This document shows, one piece after another, positions 8,715-16,996 of a DNA stretch of 64,000 nt. The stretch comes from Bacteroidia bacterium. Lineage in GTDB: Bacteria; Bacteroidota; Bacteroidia; Chitinophagales; Chitinophagaceae. Location: assembly GCA_030427635.1 (NCBI GenBank), contig JAUIBA010000009.1, positions 87,987-151,986 on the forward strand, written 5' to 3'. Both the position numbers and the translations under genes were made by a program. Below the pieces are notes generated by a model. The model worked only from the letters and a program-made list of their open reading frames with translations, made no database searches and was not told the origin of the DNA. The first letter of the stretch is position 1. Each line of letters begins with the position of its first letter.

Positions 8715-9593
8715 TCAGGGAATGATAACCTTCTGTGCTGCGGGCTGTACCGAGAATGTTATTTTGTTTTCGCAGGCGTGCGCATCCCCATCTGTCTGCA
8801 TGAGTTTCAGCTCGGGGTGGGAGATGGTAATGCTGCGACCGCGGAAGTGTCTTACATAAGGGCTCTTGTGTATAGTACCCGTCATAGCCCTGAGCGCTAT
8901 AACACCACCCAGTATACGCGGGAAACGGCGCACAATAATTACATCCAGCACACCATCGGTATAGGATGCCATAGGAGCAATGCGGAAGTTGTAGCCAAAC
9001 TGGGTACCATTGGCCACATTGACCATAAAAGCCTGCTCTGACATTTCCTGCCCGTCTACGCTTATCTGAAACCTGCGGGTGCGGTACAGCCACATATACT
9101 TGGTGACCAGCCAGCTGTAAACGGCAAATCCGCGGCGCTGGCTCTTTGCAAACTTGCGCGATATAAGCGCATCAAATGCTACGCCGGCATTACTTACAAA
9201 AATGCGGTCGTTAGCCACACCCAGGTCCATTGTCCCCATATTGCACCGGCTTATGACCTTAACAGCCTCATCTGTAACCAGTGGAATACCCATGGTACGA
9301 GCCATGCCATTGCCGGAGCCCTTGGGAATAATGCCCAGTGCGGTACCAGTGCCGGCCAGCCCGTGTACAATATCGTTGACAGAACCATCGCCACCCACGG
9401 CTACCACAGCAAATGCACCATCGGCAGCAGCCTGCCGTGCCAGCTCGGTACCATGGCGGGGATACTCTGTGAGCTTTATCTCGTAAGAGAATTTATCAGC
9501 ATCGAGATTATTCTCTACGGCAGCAGTAATTTCTTTCTGCCGCTCTACCCCCGAGCGGGGATTGACGATAAAGACCAGGTGTCTGCGTGTCAT
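8715..9593 (-). CDS. Diacylglycerol kinase / YegS-type lipid kinase
   Basis: A 292-residue lipid kinase of the DAGK catalytic family. It has the N-terminal NPRSG motif, the nucleotide-binding GGDGSVNDIVHGLAG near residue 62 and the following GIIPKGSGNGMAR stretch. The C-terminal beta sandwich is complete. It would phosphorylate diacylglycerol or a similar lipid at the inner membrane. Its start overlaps the end of nadC by four bases, so the two are translationally coupled. The lipid substrate cannot be inferred. Confidence 0.92.
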   Translation of the reverse strand: MTRRHLVFIVNPRSGVERQKEITAAVENNLDADKFSYEIKLTEYPRHGTELARQAAADGAFAVVAVGGDGSVNDIVHGLAGTGTALGIIPKGSGNGMARTMGIPLVTDEAVKVISRCNMGTMDLGVANDRIFVSNAGVAFDALISRKFAKSQRRGFAVYSWLVTKYMWLYRTRRFQISVDGQEMSEQAFMVNVANGTQFGYNFRIAPMASYTDGVLDVIIVRRFPRILGGVIALRAMTGTIHKSPYVRHFRGRSITISHPELKLMQTDGDAHACENKITFSVQPAAQKVIIP

Positions 9594-10432
9594 GAGAGTT
9601 GTGCTTTCAGGCTCAGATCCATGCTTACTGCATGGTGCGTAAGTGCGCCCACTGATATATAATCCACCCCCGACTGTGCATAGTCAGTAATGTTATCAAG
9701 AGTAATGCCACCGGATGCCTCTGTTTCGTAGCGGCCATCTATAAGTGTTACCGCTTCTGCCAGCAGCTCCGGCGTGTAGTTATCCAGCATTATGCGGTGT
9801 ACATTGCCTACCGCCAGTATACGCTTCACATCATCTATGCTGCGGGTTTCCACCTCTATTTTCAGGTCCAGGCCATTGGCACTGAGATACTGATTGGTCT
9901 TTTCTATGGCCTGCTCTATACCGCCGCAGAAATCTATATGATTATCCTTGAGCATGACCATATCATACAGACCCATACGGTGGTTACTACCGCCACCTAT
10001 ACGCACAGCATCCTTCTCGCACATGCGAAAGAGAGGCGTTGTCTTACGGGTATCCAGTACAGTAGTATTGTACTGTGCTATAGCCTGTACATAAGTATTG
10101 GTAAGGGTAGCAATACCACTCATGCGCTGCATACAATTCAGCACCAGACGCTCTGCTTTAAGTATAGTATGTACACCGGCACTTACCTCAAAAGCTATTT
10201 CACCGGCCTGTACGCTATCGCCATCTTGCTTATATACCTGAAAAGCAGCATCGGGCTGCAGATAATGAAATATTGCCTGTGCCAGCTCCACACCGGCCAG
10301 CATTCCATTCTCCTTTATCTTCAGTATGGCCTTGCCCTGTGCCTGCGGGGCTATGCTGGACAAAGTAGAATAATCGCCTGGGCCTACATCTTCTCTGAGT
10401 GCTGCTTCTATAAATTCCTGTGTATTCAACAT
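9590..10432 (-). CDS. nadC: Nicotinate-nucleotide pyrophosphorylase (carboxylating)
   Basis: Quinolinate phosphoribosyltransferase, the step making nicotinate mononucleotide from quinolinate in de novo NAD synthesis. The 280-residue length is standard. Family landmarks are DTRKTTPLFRMCEKDAVRIGG, the NHRMGLYDMVMLKDNHI substrate loop and EVETRSIDDV. It heads a two-gene minus-strand unit with the lipid kinase. A -7 box lies 24 bases upstream. nadA and nadB are not in the window. Confidence 0.97.
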   Translation of the reverse strand: MLNTQEFIEAALREDVGPGDYSTLSSIAPQAQGKAILKIKENGMLAGVELAQAIFHYLQPDAAFQVYKQDGDSVQAGEIAFEVSAGVHTILKAERLVLNCMQRMSGIATLTNTYVQAIAQYNTTVLDTRKTTPLFRMCEKDAVRIGGGSNHRMGLYDMVMLKDNHIDFCGGIEQAIEKTNQYLSANGLDLKIEVETRSIDDVKRILAVGNVHRIMLDNYTPELLAEAVTLIDGRYETEASGGITLDNITDYAQSGVDYISVGALTHHAVSMDLSLKAQLS

Positions 10433-10455
10433 TGTGGATTTAGGTACAAAAAGTG

Positions 10456-10463
10456 CAAAATTA
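10456..10463 (-). promoter_or_regulatory. -7 promoter box for nadC
   Basis: On the minus strand TAATTTTG, an exact TAnnTTTG match, 24 bases before the nadC ATG. Confidence 0.65.
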
Positions 10464-10555
10464 TGAAATACAGATGGGGTAAATGATAAATTATCATTAC
10501 GTCACCAGCCGCCATAGTTATATACCTCAACTATTGTTTGCGTAATTTAACGGCT

Positions 10556-10885
10556 ATGGTTACAGAAGCTGCTTTCAGAAAAATGGCGCTTGCACTGCCC
10601 GATGTGACAGAGGAGCCGCACTTTGAGAAGCCCTCCTTTCGCCGCAAAGGAAAAATATTTGCCACCTACCACCGGGGCGATAATAAGGCCATGCTGAAGC
10701 TGACGCCTGTGCTGCAGGCTGTGTATGCAGCCTATGGACCAGATGTGTACCTGCCGGTACCGGGATACTGGGGCAGGCAGGGCGCAACCTTTGTACTACT
10801 GGCACTGGCCGATGAGACAGTTTTTGCCGAGGCGCTGCAGGCAGCATGGGAAGGTGTGGGCACAAAGAAAAAAGGAAAACAATAA
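10556..10885 (+). CDS. MmcQ/YjbR family protein
   Basis: A 109-residue protein of the MmcQ/YjbR family, a small CyaY-like fold of uncertain function, often described as DNA-binding. Typical features are ALPDVTEEPHFEKPSFRRKGKIFAT near the N terminus and a helix near the end (ALADETVFAEALQAAWEGV). The reading frame is open from a TTG at 10538, but the ATG at 10556 gives the family's usual N terminus and is preferred. The lysine-rich tail (KKKGKQ) is ordinary. No operon partner. Confidence 0.85.
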   Translation: MVTEAAFRKMALALPDVTEEPHFEKPSFRRKGKIFATYHRGDNKAMLKLTPVLQAVYAAYGPDVYLPVPGYWGRQGATFVLLALADETVFAEALQAAWEGVGTKKKGKQ

Positions 10886-10967
10886 TCTTCACTACATACC
10901 GGGCACACGGTTTTTGCCCAATCGATGCCTTATTTGTACTTTGGCAGTATAAACAGATATATATACC

Positions 10968-13454
10968 GTGGCTGCGAAGAAAAAGCAACAGACAACCGGC
11001 AAACCTGCACCGGCAATGCAGGAGAAGCCTTCTGAAAAAGTAACCGTTGAGACGACGGCTACCATAACGGCCGACAGTTTACTGGAAAAGCTGGGAAAGA
11101 AATCAGTGTGGGTAGCGCTGGGGCTGCTGATGGTAGTAGCCGCCATTGTGTACCGTAAATATCTTTCAGGTGAGTTTGTCTTTTTCTTCAAGGATATAGG
11201 TAGCGATACGTACAACTATTCATTTCCGTACACCTACAGTGTGGCTGAGTACATACAGAAGTATGGTATGCCCTCATGGTCGTTCAACCGGTCTATGGGG
11301 CAGAGCCTCTACCCCTTTTGCCTGCGCGACCCTTTTGATTTGTTTATGTACATGAGCGGCCCTGAAAACCTGATACACGCTACTATCTATAAAGAGTATG
11401 CCAAAGTTGTGCTGGGCGGGCTGTTTTTCTTCTATTATCTGAGAACGGTGGGGCTTACGGCATTTACCTCTATAGCCGGCAGCCTTTTCTTTGCGTTCAG
11501 TGGCTTTATGGTAATAGGGGGCTCATGGGCGCTGTTCTCGTTTGAGGCTATGAATCTGGCACTGCTGCTGCTGGCCTTTGAGCAGCTGCTGCTGAAAAAG
11601 AACCTGCTGCTGTTCCCTATACCCATTTTCCTGTTTGGCGTATCACAGCCGTTTAACCTATGGGTGTATGGCATATTCCTGATAGCATATGCCATACTGC
11701 GCATGTACCAGACCGGCCTGTATGATGTAAAGAAGGGGGCCATACTGTTTCTGCAGATGGCGGGCCTTAGTGTGATAGGCCTTACGCTCAGTGGCTTTAT
11801 GGTGCTGGAAAACATAGTGCAGCTGCTGGAAAGCCCCCGTGGTAGTGGCAACACATCCTATGCACAGATACTTTCGTCCACACCCATGTTCAAAGCGGTA
11901 GATCAGTTTCAGCTGGGTACAGCTGTGACACGCTTCTTCTGCTCTGACCTCATGGGGGCGGGCAGTAACTTCAAGGGCTGGCAGAATACGCTGGAGGCAC
12001 CCTTGTTTTACTGTGGCATACCCAGCCTGGTGCTGCTGCCTCAGGTGTTCCCTGCGCTCAGTAAAAAGCTGAAGATTGCTTTTCTCGCATTTCTGGCGCT
12101 GTGGCTGCTGCCGCTGTTCTTCCCCTGGTTCCGTTATGCTTTCTGGCTGTTTACCGGCGACTATTACAGGGCATACTCTATGGTGGTGGCCTGTGTACTG
12201 CTATTTTACGCTGCCATGGGGTTGGATACGATAGTGCGCACTCGCAAGGTAAACCTGCCCATACTGGGTATAACTGTGGCAGTCCTCTTTATGCTGCTTA
12301 ACTACCCTTATTTCCCCGATGGCTCGTATATAGATTCTGCCGTTTTCACCTTTGTATGCTTTATGGTGCTGGTATATGGCGTGGTGCTTTTCCTCATGGG
12401 CAGGAAGGGCAGCCCGGCTTATATGGGCTATATACTGCTGGCAGCCATAGCGCTGGAGGTAAGTTACTTTGCCGGCATGTCGGTAAATGACCGTGAGCCG
12501 ATAAGCACTGCAGAGCTTACAGAGAAAAAGGGTTATAACGACTATACAATGGATGCCCTGGCAGCCATCAGAAAAACGGACAATTCATTCTTCAGAGTAG
12601 ATAAGGCCTATGCATCATCGCCCGCCATACACTACTCTCTTAATGATGCGCTCACCCAGAACTACCGCGGAACCAGCGGCTACAACTCATTCAATCAGCT
12701 CTATTATATACGCTTCCTGCAGCTGCTGGGCATATCAGACCGGAATAACGAGCAGGAATCGCGCTGGGCACGTGGCCTGATAGGCAGGCCGCTGCTGGAA
12801 AGTGCCAATCGTGTAAAGTATATGATGGATAAGGGCTTTACCATGCCTATATGGCGGGTGGTAGGCGACTCCATAGGCACCTATGGCGATGTGCGGGTTT
12901 TCCGTAACCGCTACCTGCTGCCATTTGGCTATACCTATAGCCGGTACATAAAAGAAAGCGTATTTGATGCGCTGTCCAATACACAGAAGGACTTTGTATC
13001 GCTGCAGGCATGTGTAGTGCCGGACGACAAGATAAGCGTGCTGAATGGTATGCAGGAGTTTCGCCTGAGCGATACCATACCGGCAGAAGCCTTTAACCTG
13101 GATGTGTACCGAAGCAAAATAGATGAGCTGGGCCGCGACAGCCTGGTAACAACTACCCTGCAGGAAACCCACATAGCGGGCAAGGTAACAACCGGCAGTG
13201 CAAAAATGCTGTACCTGACCGTACCCTATGACGAGGGCTGGAACCTGACCGTAGATGGTAAGCCACAGACCTCACAGATTGTATTTGCCGGTATGACGGG
13301 CATACCGCTTACTCAGGGAACACATAACATAGAATTTACTTATAAACTGCGGTATGTAGGCAAAGGCATGATACTTACCATACTGGGACTGCTGGCCTAT
13401 GCCGGCCTGTGGATAGTGGTGCGCAAAAACTCAAAAGCTGCTGTAATCGCTTAA
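10968..13454 (+). CDS. YfhO family polytopic membrane protein
   Basis: An 828-residue inner-membrane protein of the YfhO family, thought to act in glycosylation of cell-surface polymers in Gram-positives; its Bacteroidota role is unknown. The lysine-rich cytoplasmic N terminus is followed by the periplasmic signature SYPFTY-like stretch (YNYSFPYTYSVAEY) and about a dozen membrane helices. The soluble C-terminal domain has the family's final motif around LTVPYDEGWNLTVDGK, and there is one last membrane segment. It starts at GTG (10968); no ATG fits better. The Sel1-repeat gene begins 17 bases after its stop, so the two probably share a transcript. Confidence 0.85.
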   Translation: MAAKKKQQTTGKPAPAMQEKPSEKVTVETTATITADSLLEKLGKKSVWVALGLLMVVAAIVYRKYLSGEFVFFFKDIGSDTYNYSFPYTYSVAEYIQKYGMPSWSFNRSMGQSLYPFCLRDPFDLFMYMSGPENLIHATIYKEYAKVVLGGLFFFYYLRTVGLTAFTSIAGSLFFAFSGFMVIGGSWALFSFEAMNLALLLLAFEQLLLKKNLLLFPIPIFLFGVSQPFNLWVYGIFLIAYAILRMYQTGLYDVKKGAILFLQMAGLSVIGLTLSGFMVLENIVQLLESPRGSGNTSYAQILSSTPMFKAVDQFQLGTAVTRFFCSDLMGAGSNFKGWQNTLEAPLFYCGIPSLVLLPQVFPALSKKLKIAFLAFLALWLLPLFFPWFRYAFWLFTGDYYRAYSMVVACVLLFYAAMGLDTIVRTRKVNLPILGITVAVLFMLLNYPYFPDGSYIDSAVFTFVCFMVLVYGVVLFLMGRKGSPAYMGYILLAAIALEVSYFAGMSVNDREPISTAELTEKKGYNDYTMDALAAIRKTDNSFFRVDKAYASSPAIHYSLNDALTQNYRGTSGYNSFNQLYYIRFLQLLGISDRNNEQESRWARGLIGRPLLESANRVKYMMDKGFTMPIWRVVGDSIGTYGDVRVFRNRYLLPFGYTYSRYIKESVFDALSNTQKDFVSLQACVVPDDKISVLNGMQEFRLSDTIPAEAFNLDVYRSKIDELGRDSLVTTTLQETHIAGKVTTGSAKMLYLTVPYDEGWNLTVDGKPQTSQIVFAGMTGIPLTQGTHNIEFTYKLRYVGKGMILTILGLLAYAGLWIVVRKNSKAAVIA

Positions 13455-13471
13455 TTCTTATATTTACAGCC

Positions 13472-14815
13472 ATGCGTTTTCTGACGGGATTTTGTTTTTT
13501 GTTTCTGATAGGATTTTCGGTGTACGGTCAGGCTGGAAAGCCTAAAGCTGCTGCGCCCAAACAGCTTACCGCTGAGAAAGCAAAGGCGGGCAAGGGCAAT
13601 GTGCAATCTATGTACAATGTAGGCTGTTACTACTACTACGGCACCGGCGTGCAGGTAAACTTTCTCACGGCCAGCCAATGGCTTACAAAAGCTGCCAACA
13701 AAAATCACGTAGACGCTATGCTGCTGCTGGCCGACATATATGATGAGGGTGGCAGTGGCGTAAAAAAAGATGCCACAAAGTGCCTGAGCTGGTATAAGAA
13801 AGCTGCAGCAAAAGGCAGCTCTGATGCCGCCTATGAGCTGGGAGAAAAATATGAGAATGGCGATGGTGTAACAGAAAATATGGTTGAGGCGGTAAAGTGG
13901 TACACCATAGCAGCAGAAAAGGGCGATGGTGATGCTATGATAGCACTGGCATTCTGCTATATGGATGGTGACGGCGTAACTGCCGACCAGACAGAAGGAC
14001 GCCGATGGTTCCTAAAAGCAGCAGAAGCCGGCCTGCCTGAGGCAATGCGCTACCTGGGCGATTTCTTTGCCCAGGCCGATATGGGTAATGACTGCAAAAA
14101 CGCCATCACATGGTACATGAAAGCGGCAGATGCGGGTGACAGCGTATCGGTAAAGCCGGTAGGTGTAATGCTGATGAAGGATGAGTGCCCAGGCACGGAC
14201 AAAGCTACCATTGCTTCATGGATGAAGCGCAAGGCCGACGATGGTAATGCGGAAGCCTGCTTTTATATGGGTGGCTTTTATATAACCGGCATGGGTGTAC
14301 CCCGCAATAGCGGACGTGGAATGGAATATCTTATAAAGAACCATGAGCTGAGTGGCATATCGGGCGCAGCAAGAAACTATTCTACCAATAACCTGTTCAC
14401 ACTCTATAACTCGGGAGAACTGCCCGAAAGTGATAAAAGAGTGCTGCTGAACTGGTTTGAAAAAACGGCAACAGAAACTAATGACGATGAAATGATGGCT
14501 GTGATAGCCAATATATTTCTCAATAAAGAGCCTGCCAGTGGCAACGATTACAGAGCCGGTTATGAATGGGCTTTAAAATCGGCCGAAAGAGGTAATCCTG
14601 GCGGCTGTTTCTGGCTGGGCTTCATCTATTACAAAGGGCTGGGCGACGTGCCGCAGAGTGACAGCAAAGCATTCTCATGGATACTGAAAGCTGCACAGAA
14701 AGGCGATAAGGATGCCATGAAGCTGGTGAGCTCATTCTATGAGTTTGGTACCGGTACTACCCGCAATCCGCTGAAAGCAGCAGAGTGGAAGGCAAAAGCT
14801 GAGGTGGAGGAGTAA
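13472..14815 (+). CDS. Secreted Sel1-repeat (TPR-like) protein
   Basis: A 447-residue protein with a signal peptide (MRFLTGFCFLFLIGFSVYGQ) followed by about ten Sel1-like repeats, recognisable by units such as AVKWYTIAAEKGDGDAMIAL and YMDGDGV. Sel1 repeats build alpha-helical scaffolds for protein-protein contacts. The upstream in-frame extension to 13409 overlaps the YfhO gene and lacks a signal sequence, so ATG 13472 is chosen. It is probably periplasmic. The partner is unknown; the neighbouring YfhO-type protein is a candidate by position only. Confidence 0.85.
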   Translation: MRFLTGFCFLFLIGFSVYGQAGKPKAAAPKQLTAEKAKAGKGNVQSMYNVGCYYYYGTGVQVNFLTASQWLTKAANKNHVDAMLLLADIYDEGGSGVKKDATKCLSWYKKAAAKGSSDAAYELGEKYENGDGVTENMVEAVKWYTIAAEKGDGDAMIALAFCYMDGDGVTADQTEGRRWFLKAAEAGLPEAMRYLGDFFAQADMGNDCKNAITWYMKAADAGDSVSVKPVGVMLMKDECPGTDKATIASWMKRKADDGNAEACFYMGGFYITGMGVPRNSGRGMEYLIKNHELSGISGAARNYSTNNLFTLYNSGELPESDKRVLLNWFEKTATETNDDEMMAVIANIFLNKEPASGNDYRAGYEWALKSAERGNPGGCFWLGFIYYKGLGDVPQSDSKAFSWILKAAQKGDKDAMKLVSSFYEFGTGTTRNPLKAAEWKAKAEVEE

Positions 14816-14826
14816 GTGTAATATCT

Positions 14827-14834
14827 TACTTTTG
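14827..14834 (+). promoter_or_regulatory. -7 promoter box almost touching a start codon
   Basis: TACTTTTG (TAnnTTTG) ends four bases before the ATG at 14839. With transcription starting a few bases after the box, the mRNA would be leaderless or nearly so. Confidence 0.55.
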
Positions 14835-14838
14835 CAGT

Positions 14839-16113
14839 ATGTATCACCATATTCCCCGTGCGAAGACCCTTTCCGCACTCCTCACCATCGTATGCGCTGT
14901 TGTGGTTATGAACAATGCCACAGCCCGTACAAAGCGCATCTTCTTTGCAGGTAACAGCTACACTTATACCAACTCCATGCCCGACATGCTGAAGGCCCTG
15001 GCTACAGCCATGGGCGACACCGTCGTCTATGCAATGTCGGCACCGGGTGGGCATACCTTTCAGCAGCATACTACCAATACTACTACGCTTACCGGTATCA
15101 CATCACAGCCGTGGGATATAGTAATACTACAGGAGCAGAGCCAGATACCCTCCTTCCCTCCGGCACAGGTAGCTACTGACTGCTACCCCTATGCACGCTG
15201 GCTGGACAGCTTTATCAATGACTATGACTCCTGTATAGAAACCATGTTTATGATGACATGGGGCCGCAAAAACGGAGATGCTATGAACTGTGCCTCCTAC
15301 CCAGTGGTGTGTACCTATGCCGGTATGCAGGGCAGGCTACGGGAAAGCTATCTGGAAATGACCATGAACAATCATGCCTCGGTAGCGCCGGTAGGTGCAG
15401 CGTGGAAGGTAGTTGTAGACAGCTTTCCGGCAATAGAGCTTTACCAGCCCGATGAGTCGCACCCATCTGTAGCAGGCTCCTACCTGGAAGCATGTGTGCT
15501 TTATGCATCTGCATTTCACCGCAGTCCTGAAGGCTGTAGTTATGTGAGCAGTCTTACCCCATCGGTAGCCGCTACCCTGCAGCGTATAGCGGCCCGTGTA
15601 ACGCTGGACAGTCTGGAGCAATGGCAGCAGTACGGGCATTATCCTCATGCCGCATTCACCTATGCACTTACAACGCCGGCTACGGTGAACCTAACCAATA
15701 CTTCCCAGCGTGCCGATAGCTACGTATGGCAGTTTGGCGACGGAGGCACGGCTGCTACGGCCAGCCCCAGCCATACCTATACAGCATCAGGCACCTATAC
15801 CATTACCCTCACTGCTACCAACGACTGCAGCAGTAACATAAGTACCGACACGGTAACGGTAACCGGCACAACCGGTATAGATAATATACATAGCAGCAGC
15901 AACGTAATGATTATGAACAGCGGTAATGGTCATATCAGTTTCGTGCTGCCAGGCGCCGGTCATCTATCTGTTTATGACATAAACGGGAGAACTATCAGAA
16001 GCTATGACAGAACGGCTAATGCGCAGGTAACTGATATGTTTCCTGCCGGGTTATACCTGTACCGCTTCACTACCACTGAGGGCAGCATTACCGGTAAGTT
16101 CAGCACTTATTAA
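14839..16113 (+). CDS. Secreted SGNH-type hydrolase with PKD domain and T9SS type-A sorting domain
   Basis: A 424-residue secreted protein. A signal peptide is followed by an SGNH/GDSL-like domain with FFAGNSYTY (candidate nucleophile Ser40) and DESHPS (Asp205 and His208, candidate catalytic pair). A PKD domain follows at about 266-345 (WQFGDGG), then a C-terminal type-A sorting domain (GLYLYRFTTTEGS) that directs export by type IX secretion and surface attachment. It likely removes acyl or ester groups from a polysaccharide or glycoprotein outside the cell, but the substrate is unknown. It overlaps the end of the convergent lipoprotein gene by four bases. Confidence 0.8.
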   Translation: MYHHIPRAKTLSALLTIVCAVVVMNNATARTKRIFFAGNSYTYTNSMPDMLKALATAMGDTVVYAMSAPGGHTFQQHTTNTTTLTGITSQPWDIVILQEQSQIPSFPPAQVATDCYPYARWLDSFINDYDSCIETMFMMTWGRKNGDAMNCASYPVVCTYAGMQGRLRESYLEMTMNNHASVAPVGAAWKVVVDSFPAIELYQPDESHPSVAGSYLEACVLYASAFHRSPEGCSYVSSLTPSVAATLQRIAARVTLDSLEQWQQYGHYPHAAFTYALTTPATVNLTNTSQRADSYVWQFGDGGTAATASPSHTYTASGTYTITLTATNDCSSNISTDTVTVTGTTGIDNIHSSSNVMIMNSGNGHISFVLPGAGHLSVYDINGRTIRSYDRTANAQVTDMFPAGLYLYRFTTTEGSITGKFSTY

Positions 16114-16940
16114 ATGGGAATGTCTATACGTATCTGGCGGGTATAAGGTTTACCGTTGGCATCCTTACCTACTATCTTCCACATCACAGCCCGTAACTCG
16201 CCATGCAGTGGCGACTGATTTACCGAGCGCACTTTGCGCACATCGTTAATCATGTCATTCATCTTGCTGCGGCTTACGCGATGCTTGCGTGCGGCCTTCT
16301 GCACGGCAGAGCGTATATCGCCCGCATTGGCCCGGTGGTATTGTATAGAGCCCTTATCCAGACCAGTGATGCCATATTTGTTTCCTGAACCGTTCACCTC
16401 TTTCCACGATGCTGTAATGGTGAGTGCATCAAGAATGATATCGCCTATATCGCTCTTCATCATTACCACCGACTGGTAGCGCTGATATACTTTTACTATT
16501 TCACCACCCTCTGGTTTCAGCAGCAGGGTTCCTCCGTTTATTTCACCTCCGTTGAGCATATAAGACGCTCCATAGGCTTTACGCAGGTCAGAACTACCAC
16601 CGATTTTTACATCCAGGCCGGGTATCATTACCGTAAGCTCACCAAACTCTGCTTTAAGGCCTGGGCCGGATGGCAGCGCTGCCACAGCCTGCTCCTGCGG
16701 GGCCGGTTTTGCAACAGTATCTGTTTTTGCGGGCTCTTCCTCGGGGTCTTTGGATGGTGGTATTACCGGTTGCAGGTCGGTAACAAGGTCTTTCAGCTGT
16801 TGCTCATCTGCTTCTGTAACAATAGAGGCAGAGTCGCCAAGAACAATGGGGGTGCCATCATTACTACCTCCGTCATTGCAGGAAGCAGTAAGCAATGCAA
16901 TGCCTGCCGTAAGTGCGATAATATGCCACCGTTTATTCAT
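16110..16940 (-). CDS. Lipoprotein of unknown function
   Basis: A 276-residue lipoprotein: a hydrophobic signal ends at the lipobox LTASC (Cys21). A low-complexity acidic and proline-rich linker follows (about 23-90, with PPSKDPEEEPAKTD), then a folded C-terminal part with KVYQRYQSVVMMKSDIGD. I do not recognise a family. The long linker suggests a domain held away from the membrane. It is convergent with the SGNH protein gene and stands alone, upstream of no other minus-strand gene. No clear -7 box was found. Confidence 0.7.
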   Translation of the reverse strand: MNKRWHIIALTAGIALLTASCNDGGSNDGTPIVLGDSASIVTEADEQQLKDLVTDLQPVIPPSKDPEEEPAKTDTVAKPAPQEQAVAALPSGPGLKAEFGELTVMIPGLDVKIGGSSDLRKAYGASYMLNGGEINGGTLLLKPEGGEIVKVYQRYQSVVMMKSDIGDIILDALTITASWKEVNGSGNKYGITGLDKGSIQYHRANAGDIRSAVQKAARKHRVSRSKMNDMINDVRKVRSVNQSPLHGELRAVMWKIVGKDANGKPYTRQIRIDIPI

Positions 16941-16996
16941 TGTTCAGGGACGAATTTACAGAAACCGGCCGACTTTAGCCGCCAGCTTCCCGATTA

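Noticed and set aside
10538-10555. TTG start for the YjbR-like gene
   Set aside because: The ATG at 10556 gives the usual family N terminus.
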